Shown: positions 18,946-29,705 of the stretch, one piece after another
Layout: each line of letters opens with the position of its first letter
Position numbering within the stretch: position 1 is the first letter of the stretch
Source: Gigantopelta aegis
Lineage: Eukaryota > Mollusca > Gastropoda > Neomphalida > Peltospiridae
Length of the DNA: 64,000 bases
Direction: 5' to 3'
NCBI RefSeq assembly: GCF_016097555.1
Contig: NC_054706.1
Coordinates: 53,395,793 to 53,459,792, forward strand
Notes under the pieces: model-generated
What the model saw: the letters and a program-made list of their open reading frames with translations, nothing else
Database searches by the model: none
What the model was told of the DNA's origin: nothing
Translations under genes and position numbers: made by a program

Positions 18946-19321
18946 TATGTCCCAAGGTATATATATACATTTGTATATATTTTTATCTTAACTAGATTAA
19001 TGCTGTATCTAACTTATATTATCCAAGAATAGCTTCTCGTGACAAGAAAAATACTACTGTATCGGTCCTTTGAAAACTGCGCGAACGATTTTATTTTCAT
19101 GGAATAAATTTATGTCATGGTTTGCGTGGTTGAAATGGGTTACGCAAAATGATTTTTTAAAACCATTTTACACAAATTACCAATTTTGACATGTTTTACG
19201 CACGATCTATTCTAAATGGTAAAATATTATATTAAAAAAACAAACATTCTCGAGACTGCATTTTTCATCTTACACGACAAAAACTGTTATAAGATTTATT
19301 GTGATCAAAATCGAATGGATG

Positions 19322-20250
19322 GATGAATGAATGAATGAATGAATGAATGAATGAATGAATGAATGAATGAATGAATGTTTAACGACACCCTAGCACGGAA
19401 AAATACATCGGCTATTGGGTGTCAAACTATGGTAAATGTAAAACATTAAATGATGAACTACATCAATATAAAAATTCAATAGTCAAATAAAAACAGTGTA
19501 AAGGACTGTGCAAAAATACAAATATCACAGATAGATACAATTAAAATTTAGAATAAAAGTCAGTATCTCGAAGAAATTGTAATAAAAGTTCTGGATAGAA
19601 TCTTTTTGAGTTTCATTAAGATGCTCACTCCACCAAAATGTGGCGCACCGTCGGAGTACACTGACAGTGCTCACACTGAGGTGGAGGATCTTTCTTTAAG
19701 ATAGATGAATGGGTCAAATACAGTCAAACCTGTCTTAAGCGGTCACACAAGGGAGTAGATAAAAGTGGCCGCTTAAGACAGGTGGCCGCTGAGTACAGGT
19801 TGCCACATATATAGTATGACCGATGCGAGCACGACACAAGATTATTTCATCCTTCCTGCACTGTCTATAGGAGGACTGCCACTATCCCAATACTGGCTTG
19901 ATAGAATGAAGCTTGTTCGCAATCGCACCGTCCCAATCATGTTGCCAAGTCGAAAAGATAAATTCGTTGATATTATGTTTAAAATCAGTATAAGGCACAC
20001 CAACCCTGGCATGAGGCAAATCCAAAGCAGACTTAGCAGCTGAATCTGCCTTTTCATTTAACATTACCCCTGCTGCCAACATGGCTAGGCACCCAACAAA
20101 ATACAATGTCTTTATTGGCAATTAATAAAAAGACGCACTTTCGTATCATCATTCCAATTAAGGGATGGACGAGCTTGTGATCAAAATGGTATCTGAGTTC
20201 AAGGCAGTCGAAATGGTATTTTGGTAAGGTTATGATTCCTTGCACGAATC
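19322..20250 (-). mobile_element. 5'-truncated I-type LINE with C-terminal RNase H, copy in block 1
   Basis: The minus strand encodes RNase H pieces (NKDIVFCWVPSHVG, NEKADSAAKSALDLPHARVG) and a cysteine motif CEHCQC; the 3' end carries GGGTGTCGTTAAACATTCAT and a CATT-repeat tail (19322-19376). Frames are broken. Block 2 has the same insertion (46945-47650) with ~160 bp less, so it predates the block duplication. A ~85-bp Tigger-like piece (about 19722-19805) is inserted only here. Confidence 0.85.
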
Positions 20251-20540
20251 GCTGTCTAGTACTTCGTATACGGGAGGACTGCCACTCATAGGCCGCCTGT
20301 GGGAAGACTACCAGCCCTAGCCAAGCATATAATTATAATCGAAGCTGATGTATTTGTTCTTGTCACCCATAAACTCAGTTAATTCTTTCACTTGTATTTT
20401 GGTGACCAGCCATATGGCATCAACGGCAATGAAAAGGTCTGCCTTGAATTGTCCCCATGTCAGAATGGATTCACTAGTTACAATGCCAATAACTTTAATT
20501 TGTTTGTTTGGCTGTTTTTTTTCAGTGTCAGTAATTCAAA

Positions 20541-21381
20541 ATGTCAAAAGGACATTACGTAGACAACGCTCAGAATCGCAGACTTGGACGCGTTGGTTTA
20601 CAGCATGGTACGGCAGTGCACTCTGCTAGTAGATCTTCGGGATCCTCACCAAAGACGTATGTGAACAACACTCAGAACCGCAGCCTTGGACGCGTTGGTT
20701 TTCCACATGGTACGGCGGTTCACTCTGCTGGTGGCTTTTCGTCAAAGACGTATGTGGACAACGCTCAGAACCGCAGCTTTGGACGCGTTGGTTTACCACA
20801 TGGTATGGCGGTTCACTCTGCTGGTGGCGTTTCGTCAAAGACGTATGTGAACAACGCTCAGAACCGCAGCTTTGGACGCGTTGGTTTACCACATGGTATG
20901 GCGGTTCACTCTGCTGGTGGCGTTTCGTCAAAGACGTATGTGGACAACGCTCAAAACCGCAGCTTTGGACGCGTTGGTTTACCACATGGTATGGCGGTTC
21001 ACTCTGCTGGTGGCGTTTCGTCAAAGACGTATGTGGACAACGCTCAGAACCGCAGCTTTGGACGCGTTGGTTTACCACATGGTATGGCGGTTCACTCTGC
21101 TGGTGGCGTTTCGTCAAAGACGTATGTAGACAACGCTCAGAACCGCAGCTTTGGACGCGTTGGTTTACCACATGGCACGGCGGTAAACTCTCCTGATGGC
21201 TTTTCGTCAAAGACGTATGTGGACAACGCTCAGAACCGCAGCCTTGGACGCGTTGGTTTACCACATGGCACAGCGGTTCACTCTGCTAGTAGATCTTCGG
21301 GATCCTCACCAAAGACGTATGTGGACAACACTCAGAACCGCAGCCTTGGAAGAGTAGGAATGAAACACGGGACAGCTGTTG
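20541..21381 (+). CDS. Repeat-protein first coding exon, copy 1: nine 31-residue repeats
   Basis: A T-rich tract ending TTTTTTTTCAG (20515-20525) precedes TGTCAGTAATTCAAA and ATG at 20541. The exon runs 280 codons and ends phase 1 at 21381 before GTACGT. It encodes nine repeats with core YVDNAQNR then LGRVGLPHGTAV, joined by Ser/Gly-rich linkers (HSAGGVSSKT); repeats 3-6 are nearly identical, pointing to recent expansion. No signal peptide or membrane segment; the repeats are basic and polar. I do not recognise the family. Copy 2 has four repeats. The next exons are not found: an assembly gap starts 135 bases after the donor. Downstream on the same strand lies a kinase exon (23640-24228) that might belong to the same gene. 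The minus-strand frame over the same repeats is a shadow. Confidence 0.75.
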
Positions 21382-21516
21382 GTACGTCTAGTATAATTAT
21401 AGTATTAGCTAATTTTGGTAATTGTAATAAACATGGTAAACTACCAAATTGCTTTTTATATCAGCTTGTGACAAGCATCAGAAACAAATTAACGTTGGAA
21501 GGAGAGCGACAGACAG

Positions 21517-21716
21517 NNNNNNNNNNNNNNNNNNNNNNNNNNNNNNNNNNNNNNNNNNNNNNNNNNNNNNNNNNNNNNNNNNNNNNNNNNNNNNNNNNNN
21601 NNNNNNNNNNNNNNNNNNNNNNNNNNNNNNNNNNNNNNNNNNNNNNNNNNNNNNNNNNNNNNNNNNNNNNNNNNNNNNNNNNNNNNNNNNNNNNNNNNNN
21701 NNNNNNNNNNNNNNNN
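21517..21716. other. Assembly gap, 200 N
   Basis: Exactly 200 N, so probably a fixed-size placeholder. It falls in the intron after the repeat exon, where copy 2 carries its further exons, so missing exons of copy 1 may lie here. Confidence 0.99.
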
Positions 21717-22194
21717 GTATATATTTATATACAACGTTTGCATATATATATTAATTGATTGGTTTATTGATACATGTATATAATCATTTGATTAGTGGCC
21801 TTGCACATATTCAGTTCTATTCTTAATTAATTAATTAATTCTTTATTAGCCTGTTTCCACCAAGTCGTTTGGAATGGCTGAGTGGTTTGTTGTCTCAATG
21901 GTGGCGTATGTTGTATTTTACTTAATTTTACAAGTAGGTCCCAATATTCGTAAGAAATATGTAAATTAGCTGTTGCTTGACACTCAATATTTCTGCGTGC
22001 GTATTGTGTCGTCAGACGTTCATTTAATAACTCCTGTGGAACGACATAACCGTAAAACATGATTTGGGCTGTATTTCTGAACAATGTAGAGTCGAATTGG
22101 GTTTTTGGCAAAATAATGGATGACTTAGTGCCTCGTCTAAAGGTAAACAGGAGATCCTTTCCTGGAGATTAAAAGCTGCCAGTTGTAAGGAATA
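21717..22194. other. Flank of the gap with an unrecognised minus-strand frame
   Basis: A 94-codon minus-strand frame (21827-22111; includes FYGYVVPQELLNERL) matches nothing I know and has no neighbour to support it. TTAATTAATTAATT occurs at about 21823. The last ~100 bases belong to the unit repeated at 23008. Confidence 0.35.
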
Positions 22195-23570
22195 TCTGAT
22201 GAATATAGCAGTGTGAAAGAGGGTGGTGTTTTATTTAGGGAAATCCTATATCTCTTGAATATAGCTGTGTGAAGGGGGTATTGAGGGCAATCATATATCT
22301 CTTGAATATAGCGATGTGAAGGGGGGGGGGGGGGGGGGTATTTAGGGCAATCGTATATCTCATGAATGTAGCTGCGTGAAAGTGGTGTTGTTTTAATTTT
22401 GGGCAATCCTATATCTGTTGAATATAACTTCGTGAAAGTGGTGTTGTTTTATTTAGGGCAATCTTATATCGGATGATTATAGCTGTGTGAAAGGGGTGTT
22501 GTTTTATTCAGGACAATCCCATATCTCATGAATATGGCTGTGTGAAGGGGGAGTTGTTTTATTTAGGGCAATCCGACATCTCAAGAAAATAGCTGTGTGA
22601 AAGGACTGTTGTTTTATTTAGGACAATCCTATATCTGATGAATATAGCTGTGTGAAAGGGGTGTTGTTTTATTTAAGGCAATCCCACATCTCATGAATAT
22701 AGCTGTGTGAAAGGGGTGAGGGGTGTTGTTTTATTTAGGGCAATCCTATATCTGATGAATATAGCTGTTTGAAAGGGGGGAGGTATTTAGGAGATATCTC
22801 TTGAATATAGCGGTATGAAAGAGGGGTATTTAGGGCAATCGTATTTCTCATTAATATAGCCGTGTGAAAGGGTTGTTTTATTTAGGGCAATCCTATATCT
22901 GATGAATATAGCTGTGTGAAAGTGGTGTTGTTTTATTTAGGGCAATCCTATATCTCATGAATATGGCTGTGTGAAAGGGGTGTTGTTTTATTTAGGGCAA
23001 TCCTATTGTCAAATTGGGTTTTTGGCAAACTAATGGATGACTTAGTGCCTCGTCTAAAGGTAAACAGGAGATCCTTTCCTGGAGATTAAAAGCTGCCAGT
23101 TGTAAGGAATATCTGATGAATATAGCAGTGTGAAAGAGGGTGATGTTTTATTTAGGGAAATCCTATATCTCTTGAATATAGCTGTGTGAAGGGGGGGGGG
23201 GGGGGGGGGGGGGGGTATTGAGGGCAATCATATATCTCTTGAATATAGCGATGTTGGAGGGGGGGGGGGTATTTAGGGCAATCGTATATCTCATGAATGT
23301 AGCTGCGTGAAAGTGGTGTTGTTTTATTTTGGGCAATCCTATATCTGTTAAATATAACTTTGTGAAAGTGGTGTTGTTTGATTTAGGGCACTCCTATATC
23401 TGATGAATGTAGCTGCGTGAAAGTGGTGTTGTTTTATTTTGGGCAATCCTATATCTGTTGAATATAACTTCGTGAAAGTGGTGTTGTTTTATTTAGGGCA
23501 ATCTTATATCGGATGATTATAGCTGTGTGAAAGGGGTGTTTATTTAGGGCAAGCATTATCTGGTGGATAT
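22195..23570. repeat. Minisatellite (~47-60 bp unit) with a ~918-bp second-order duplication
   Basis: The unit is roughly ATTTAGGGCAATCCTATATC then TGATGAATATAGCTGTGTGA and a G-rich/GTTGTTTT stretch of variable length; about 25 copies. GGTTTTTGGCAAA and the following ~130 bases at 22097 recur at 23015, so a block of ~918 bp has itself been duplicated. Long G runs at 22321-22338 and 23191-23215 may be unreliable. Confidence 0.9.
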
Positions 23571-23639
23571 TATATGAGATAGATATGTGTATTCTCTTGT
23601 TTTCAGTACAGTATTTAACAACACTGGTTTGTATTTTAG

Positions 23640-24228
23640 ATTGAGTTTGATGACGACGAGAAGATATACATGATGCGACAGGTCTGTGCTGGACTGACCT
23701 ACCTGCATCAGCGTGGCGTGGCCCACTGCGACATCAAGTCCCAGAACGTGTTGCTGGACATACTGACAGATGACAACCGATCGAAACGAGAGGCGTACAG
23801 AAACGTCACAGCCAAGATCACCCGACTTTGGTCTGAGCATGATAAAGGCAGCGTCTGACGCATCCATGTCTCGTGATGACCGGCAGCTTAGACACCGAGG
23901 TACGCCTTGCTATTCGGCGCCAGAGGTCCTGCGTGGGGAGATGCTCGATTCGTCACAGTACATGAAAGCAGACGTCTTCTCGATGGGGCTACTCATGCTG
24001 GAGTTGTCCGTGGAGGAAGAGCCGTTCTATGGGCTGACAGAATCCCAGCTGCGCAAACAGGTGGGAGAGCGTGGCCTGCTGCCCACCATCCCCGGCGACG
24101 TTCAGCTGGACAGTGACTTCTTAGACCAGCTCCATCTTTGCTGGCAGTTTGATCCCGACAAGAGATCATCTGGATGGACGCTTCTAGAAAATCTCAATGA
24201 CTTGATGCATATGATCAAAGTCGATTAG
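23640..24228 (+). pseudogene. Terminal exon of a non-RD TKL-like protein kinase, with a one-base frameshift
   Basis: The acceptor TGTATTTTAG precedes 23640. The exon encodes the kinase C-lobe: MMRQVCAGLTYLHQRGVAHC with catalytic loop HCDIKSQNVLL, DFG, the GTPCYSAPEVL activation-loop end, DVFSMGLLMLEL, and a C-terminal WQFDPDKRSS before the stop at 24226-24228. Arg of HRD is Cys, so this is a non-RD kinase; the HCD/IKSQNVLL style recalls TKL kinases such as IRAK and plant non-RD receptors. One extra C in CCC at 23821-23823 shifts the frame between the catalytic loop and DFG; all else is intact, so a sequencing error is as likely as a real lesion. The N-lobe (glycine loop, VAIK lysine) is not found upstream. 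It lies on the same strand as the repeat exon 2.3 kb away, across the gap and minisatellite. Confidence 0.75.
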
Positions 24229-24419
24229 AGTAGGTATCAGGTTGATGCGGACTGTAAACAGTGAAAAGACAAATACCCATCGGGTAGTTCGACCTAACCA
24301 TTCGGTCAACAACGTGTAAGTGTAATTCGGGACTTCATTTTGTGTTCGAGAGTTACAGTATATTCGACCCTTCCGAGTTTGACCGGACAAGATTCTTCCC
24401 TATTTGTTTGTTTGCACTT

Positions 24420-25145
24420 TTTCTGTTCATACTAGCATGAAAACAGAGGCTATGCTAGTTGGTCCTAACCCTTGAGTTGCCAAAACGAACATAACTCATC
24501 TGACTATATGCAATGCACCAATTTCATTCACTACTTCAGTGAAGTATCTGGGAGTCAATCTTCAGTCTCAGCTATCAATGGAAAAACATGTCATGCAGGT
24601 TTGTAAAACGTGGAACATGCACCTCAAGAATATTGGAGACATACGACACCTACTGACATTGAAAACTACATCTGCTCTTGCCAGATCGTTGATTTTATGA
24701 AGCCTGGACAACTGCAACAGCCTTTTTGTCGCTATCCCGAAGGACTATACACAGAAGTTACAGCGCATCCAAAATAAGGTTGCATGTATGGTTACAAGAT
24801 CGTCTAAAGACACAAGTTTATCATCTCTGTTAAAGACTCTTCACTGGTTACCAATCCCAGCACGAGTGAACTATACGATGTTATCCACTGGATACCAGTG
24901 CTCCTATTTATCTATGTGAGCTCCTACAGGTCTATCAACCATCATCAAGGTATCTTCGTTCTGGCCAGCAAAACCTACTGGCTGTCCCAGGATGGAAGCT
25001 TAAGTCTTTTGGCTCCCGTTCCTTTAGTGTGAGTGCTGTGAAGAAATAGAATGAACTGAAAGACAGTCTTAAAAATGCCACAAATCTTATATCGTTTAAC
25101 AAACTTCTTAAAAGACATTTGTTTATCCAATACTTTTAATTATCC
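24420..25145 (+). mobile_element. 5'-truncated CR1/L2-type LINE, broken
   Basis: The plus strand encodes the C-terminal reverse-transcriptase region: VKYLGVNLQSQLSMEKHV, LQRIQNKVACMVTRSSKDTS, LLKTLHWLPIPARVNY, and later FNKLLKRHLF. This order and the LHWLP motif are typical of CR1/L2-like LINEs. Several stops and at least one frame change mark it as dead. It lies 190 bases after the kinase stop. Confidence 0.88.
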
Positions 25146-25252
25146 AGTTTGACGTTTTACCCCCCCCCCCCTCCCCTTAAGCATTTATAATAACTCATTT
25201 ATTTGTTATCTTAGTATTATCTTACCAATTGTTTTACTATGTTATTGTTTTA

Positions 25253-25370
25253 AAGGGACATTCCAGAGTTTTGTTCATTGTGAGATGTTTCCGACTAATA
25301 AAATATTTCTACAATTAAAGTTACATATTAAATATATTTTCTTGTTTAGAATATCAGTGTCTGTATGTTC
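25253..25370 (+). mobile_element. Half of a TTAA-type MITE
   Basis: TTTAAAGGGACATTCCAGAG, then AAATATTTCTACAATTAAAG and CTTGTTTAGAATATCAGTG, matching the left half of 27581-27956. It stops exactly where the inverted type 3 SINE begins. Confidence 0.75.
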
Positions 25371-25375
25371 AATGC

Positions 25376-26150
25376 GTTTTCATTTCAACTTATTTTCGTG
25401 CATGCTGGGCTGTCTGCTCAGGACAGTGGGTTAGTTTTAGTGAGAGAGAAGAGGGTGTAGTGGTCTTACACCTACCCACTGAGTCGTTAAAACTCGCTCT
25501 GGGTGGGAGCCGGTACTGGGCTGCGAACCCTGTACCTACCAGCCTCTACGTCTGATGGCCTAACCATGACACCACCGAGGCCGGTTATCGGATGATTAAT
25601 TCAGATCTGCTATTAGTCTCTTCGCTAATTGGTGCACTGAAAACTAGCTACTGTTTCACACCAAGAAAATGAAAGAGAGTCTTAGAATCAGTACTACCAA
25701 TGACGACACCAATGAAGTTGTAACAGAGCATAAATATTGGAACTTATTAACAATAAGTTAAGATGGACTGTCAAGACTTATGTCATATACAGTAAATATC
25801 AACAAAAGCTCTATTTTAGGCATACGATAACATCTTTTAACGTTAAATTCACCATCTTATCAAAGTTTTATTCAAAGTACTTTTGGGCATTTTCATATCC
25901 TTTTTTGGTACTCCAATTCCACTTTTTTGCATGTAACATTCTCCGCTGTGCTATCTGTAAATGCGTGGATCCAGACAGTCTTTGGATATCGCTTTTCTAT
26001 CATTTATAGGGTGAGAGTGTTTGCTGATGAGGTGATGATTTCTTTCGCTTTGCTATACCTCTAAAGATCCAACCTGATTTCCAGGAGGTGATGTGTTCGT
26101 GACCAGGTATTTGAAGAGAGATCATATTGAATAACATTTTGCTTGAGCAC
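25376..26150 (-). repeat. Right arm of the inverted repeat flanking the locus, including a type 3 SINE
   Basis: The inverse of 14917-15945. The minus-strand type 3 SINE occupies 25376-25585; then come inverse copies of AAGTTGTAACAGAGCATAAA, the GATAAGATGG segment, and AGATCCAACCTGATTTCCAG. The outer edge is near 26150 (GCTTGAGCACTTG). The loop between the arms is 9.4 kb. Confidence 0.85.
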
Positions 26151-26294
26151 TTGTAAAATACAATACAAGAAATATTTTGCTTTAGACTTGTTTTAGTTAC
26201 CTGTATGTGATAAAAATTATTTTGGCCCATCAAGTTTTTGGTTTCATTTCTTTAAGGTTGTTAAAGATGGATACCAATTTTTCCAAAAGAGAAA

Positions 26295-26748
26295 GGTATG
26301 TCGATACACATCTTCATAAATCAAGGCTAATATTCGTTCCTCGTATTCAGCCTTGATACATGTAGTCAAGATTACTGATATCCACTACTAGCGCCCTCTA
26401 TTGGAAGAAAATTTGTAACACCGATTATGTCCCTTACACGATGACATCGCTGACCAATCACAGCATCGGTAACATGTGACAATCTTGAAAGCAATATCAA
26501 AAATTAACCGCCGAAACCTTTTTTTTAACATATCGTGACAAACACGACACGTTTTCACGGACGCTGACGCTGCCATCTTTGTTTACAATAACAAGGGAAT
26601 CTATAAGGAGCGTTGCGATTCGTTGCAATCAGATCTCATCGCATCCAATAAAATTTAAGCATTTTGTGGCACGATTTCTTGACGACATGTATCAAGGCTG
26701 AATACGAGGAACGAATATTTGCCTTGATTTATGAAGATGGTCGATACA
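26295..26748. mobile_element. MITE with ~65-bp terminal inverted repeats
   Basis: GTCGATACACATCTTCATAA...GTATTCAGCCTTGATACATG on the left is mirrored at 26685-26748. The middle is not palindromic. No coding domain. Target duplication unclear. Confidence 0.78.
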
Positions 26749-26784
26749 GGGACCATTGCATAACTCTGAGACTGCACCTTTAAG

Positions 26785-27056
26785 CATCAGGTCAGGTCAG
26801 AGGGTTTTACGTGCACATTCAGAGCAATCTGTTGTAGCGCATGCCTGTCATGGGCACAGGTGCCGACCTCGGCCATCTCCTCCGTCCAGGACAGGAAAGT
26901 ATTGGGTTGGATGGGAGAAGGGACCGCCTGGACTGGTAGGTGCAAGAGAGCACCAGCAGCCTGACCGGAGTTAGTAACAAACAGGGGTTGGTTTTGGTGG
27001 TATTGAATTTGAAATGGACCGTAGGATTAATGCCAAAGGGGGAAAGGTGCGCAATT
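26785..27056 (-). mobile_element. SINE-like element, fourth family, 5'-truncated
   Basis: On the minus strand it ends GAATGTGCACGTAAAACCCT then CTGACCTGACCTGA; it contains GGTCCCTTCTCCCATCC and a GCGCACCTTTCCCCCTTTGG segment also present in the full-length copies at 29706-30303 and 42009-42595. Confidence 0.75.
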
Positions 27057-27576
27057 AGACTAAGGTAATCAAAAAATATTTACGGGTCACAGCAGGCTTG
27101 TAATCCTTAATGTTTTCCACATGACGAGTCACGAGACCCCTGTGACCCCCTTACCTCTGGATCCGCGCCCGAGTTTTCAAATAAAAGACACGAAGTTTAG
27201 TTATTTCAGTTTTAAACAAACCAGAGGAACTGCGTACCTTGGCTGTTCCAATATTTTGTTTTCATCCTTGTATTAAAACGATTTAATATTTATTATTGGA
27301 TGGTAATTCAAAGTTTAGAAACGTTTTAATTAATTTAAATAGATTTTTTTGGTCAAAACTACCCCAAGTAAGGCTCTCTGTCAGTAATTTTCAATATTTT
27401 ATTAATACTCCAGGCACATCAATACAATGAGCTTCTATTACAGAATTATACTTATAAGTACCACACTTGGTATATGTGTACCGATCTTGAGTATCTTTTG
27501 GCAAACACATCCATATACCGGTATACCACAATATGTTTATATTTTCATTTCATTTGGTACCCATTTTTTCTTTCAT
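27057..27576. other. Intergenic, nothing recognised
   Basis: No coding sequence or repeat family seen in this AT-rich stretch. Confidence 0.5.
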
Positions 27577-27580
27577 TTAA

Positions 27581-27956
27581 AGGGACATTCCTGAGTTTGC
27601 TGCATTGTAAGATTTCTAATAAAATATTTCTACGATTAAACTTACATATTAAATATATTTGCTTGTTTAGAATATCAGTGTGTGTATAACTGATGTGTTT
27701 CTGGTCGTCTTAATATTTGTAAGAAGCTCAAACTGGATTTCGTCTTCAAATAATTTCGTACGTACGAAAACATATATTTCAGGAAATAAAATGAAATTTA
27801 ACCTAGTACAAATATTAGAACGGTCAAAAACACGTTTAATACACAGCCACTAATATATTATGCAGAAAAATTTATTTGATATGTAATTACAAGCGTTAAA
27901 AAGTCTCTATTAGTCGATGACATCTTAAAAATGGCAGCAAACTCGGGAATGTCCCT
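27581..27956. mobile_element. Complete TTAA-type MITE (376 bp)
   Basis: Ends AGGGACATTCCTGAGTTTGC and GCAAACTCGGGAATGTCCCT are inverted and flanked by TTAA on both sides (27577-27580, 27957-27960). TTAA duplication is typical of piggyBac and Kolobok relatives. Halves of the same family lie at 16810, 25253 and 28735. Confidence 0.85.
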
Positions 27957-28019
27957 TTAAGTAACAAAGTTTAAAAAGAAACTGTAGAATGCATGCCATC
28001 ACTGCTGTATTTATCCCAT

Positions 28020-28440
28020 GTGCTAGTTTTAATTTAGTAAACTAGTATGGGAATGGCAGTCCTCTATGTGGTGGTGTGACAAGGATGAATTGTCCAATAA
28101 ATGATATCGGGAATGGCAGTTGTATTTGTGACGGTGCAACAAGGATGAATTGTGCAATAAATGATCTCGAGAATGGCAGTCCTCTATGAAACGGTGCAAC
28201 AAGGATGAATTGTCAATAAATGATCTCGATAATGGCAGTCATCTATGTAACGGTGCAACAAGGATTAATTGTGCAATAAATGATCTCGAGAATGACAGTC
28301 CTCTATGTAACGGTGCGAGAAGGATGAATTGTCCAATAAATGATCTCCTCGGGAGTTGCAGTCGTCTATGTGGCGGTGCGACAAGGATGAATTGTCCAAT
28401 AAATAATCTCGGGACCGGCTATCATCCTAAAGGTGAGGCA
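28020..28440. repeat. 59-60-bp minisatellite, about seven copies
   Basis: Unit AAGGATGAATTGTCCAATAA, ATGATCTCGAGAATGGCAGT, CCTCTATGTAACGGTGCAAC. The 60-bp copies leave a plus-strand frame open (NCPINDLENDSPLCNGATRM periodicity at 28186-28524). No splice sites or homologue support a gene. Confidence 0.88.
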
Positions 28441-28631
28441 CTAGACACAGAATCATGGAATCAACCACTATTTTACCAAATATCTATTAACTATGTCTTG
28501 TGCACAAATACGGTCTTTAAGTAATGGATACCGGTTTTGTTGTTCAGATTTATGTAGCATACATGTACGATGTGGTCTGTCGGTATGACATGCTTTACTG
28601 AAGAATTGGCTGACAATTTATACTTACATTC

Positions 28632-28662
<31 letters not shown>

Positions 28663-28720
28663 GTTCATTTCTATAGCGCTAAACTCCACACTAATGTATG
28701 CTCAAAGCGCATTACATAAT
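28632..28720. repeat. ATA microsatellite followed by a conserved-looking hairpin motif
   Basis: An (ATA)n run of about 30 bases precedes TTCATTTCTATAGCGCTAAA and ATGCTCAAAGCGCATTACAT. The TAGCGCT...AGCGC pair is a common end motif of small invertebrate MITEs/SINEs; here only one end is seen. Confidence 0.5.
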
Positions 28721-28734
28721 TAAAATGACATGGT

Positions 28735-28908
28735 TAAAGGGACATTCCTGAGTTTGCTGCAATTTTAAAGATGTTATCGACTAACAGAGACTTTTTAACG
28801 ATTGTAATTACATATCAAATATATTTTTCTGCATAAAATATTACTGGCTATATATTGAATTTGAAGACAAAATCCAGTTTGGGCTTCTTAGAAATATTAG
28901 ACGACCAG
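28735..28908 (+). mobile_element. Half of a TTAA-type MITE
   Basis: TTAAAGGGACATTCCTGAGT followed by GCAATTTTAAAGATGTTATC and GAAGACAAAATCCAGTTTGG. It matches the inverse of the right half of 27581-27956 and is cut by the SINE that starts at about 28912. Confidence 0.75.
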
Positions 28909-28911
28909 AAG

Positions 28912-29115
28912 AAAAAAAAAATGTTTCATTTAACGACGCACTCAACACATTTTATTTACGGTTATATGGTGTCAGACATATGGTTAAGGACCACACAGAT
29001 TTTGAGAGGAAACCCGCTGTCGCCACTACATGGGCTACTCTTCCGATTAGCAGCAAGGGATCTTTTATTTGCGTTTCCCACAAGCAGGATAGCACAAACC
29101 ATGGCCTTTTTTGCA
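28912..29115 (-). mobile_element. 5'-truncated SINE, tail type A
   Basis: On the plus strand it reads AATGTTTCATTTAACGACGC, GTCAGACATATGGTTAAGGA, the core TAGCAGCAAGGGATCTTTTA, and stops at ACAAACCATGGCCTTTTTT, so the tRNA head is missing. Confidence 0.85.
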
Positions 29116-29705
29116 GCACTCTCATTGGTCCAATCCAATTGCACGAATTTGTCTTTGCACCCGCACCATGTTTTTTTTTATTACTGATGCATTCCATCCT
29201 AGCTAACTAAGGTAAGTCAACTAGGGTTCCAGAAGCAAAGACATGCAGGAAAACCGATACCCAACTATCCAGATAGCCTGAAGACAAACCAAGTAAGCCT
29301 ACCAAAATCCTATATTTAGGGGGCGGGAATCAAAATTCTTCAAACTAAGTACCTAGATTGGTGCATATATGTATACAGTTGCTACTTGCCACCGTTAGTT
29401 TCGTTTTATTGCATTAGTAATAAAGTTAAGTATGCCAAGCACTAGGCTTTAACCCTTCAAATTAGATAGCTAGGCTAGTTTAACTCCCCCTCCGTCATTG
29501 TATTCAATGCTATACAAGGACGGAGGGGGATGGGTGGTCATGAATGACCGTTGAACTCATTAGAATAGGGACTTAAGACAATAGGTACAACCTTAACATA
29601 AAACTAGGATTCACACACAGACTACACGCTCACTGCATCAGTACACAGGGTGCATTGACTAATGATAACAATGCACCCGCCCCCCATTTAATGGTCCAGC
29701 ACGTA
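29116..29705. other. Intergenic, one small hairpin
   Basis: Near 29484-29533, CCCCCTCCGTC pairs with GACGGAGGGGG across a ~25-base loop. AATGCACCC at 29671 recurs at the start of the next element. No gene seen. Confidence 0.5.

Larger units (their letters stand above)
15996..21516 (+). repeat. Tandem paralogous block, copy 1 (5.5 kb)
   Basis: This block matches, in the same order and orientation, pieces spread over 33799-48780. Anchors: ATAATGGTGGCTAATACAGT at 15997 and 33800; TTTCGCTGTGGACCAACACT at 17781 and 40828; AATAGCTTCTCGTGACAAG at 19029 and its interrupted form at 41787/46625; the repeat-protein exon at 20541 and 47929. It is the less interrupted copy. Insertions private to it include 17457-17593, 18280-18945 and a Tigger-like piece at about 19722-19805. 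Confidence 0.88.

Noticed and set aside
20626-21264. 212-codon minus-strand frame over the repeat exon
   Set aside because: Shadow of the plus-strand repeat frame, which has a consistent start, acceptor and donor in two paralogous copies.
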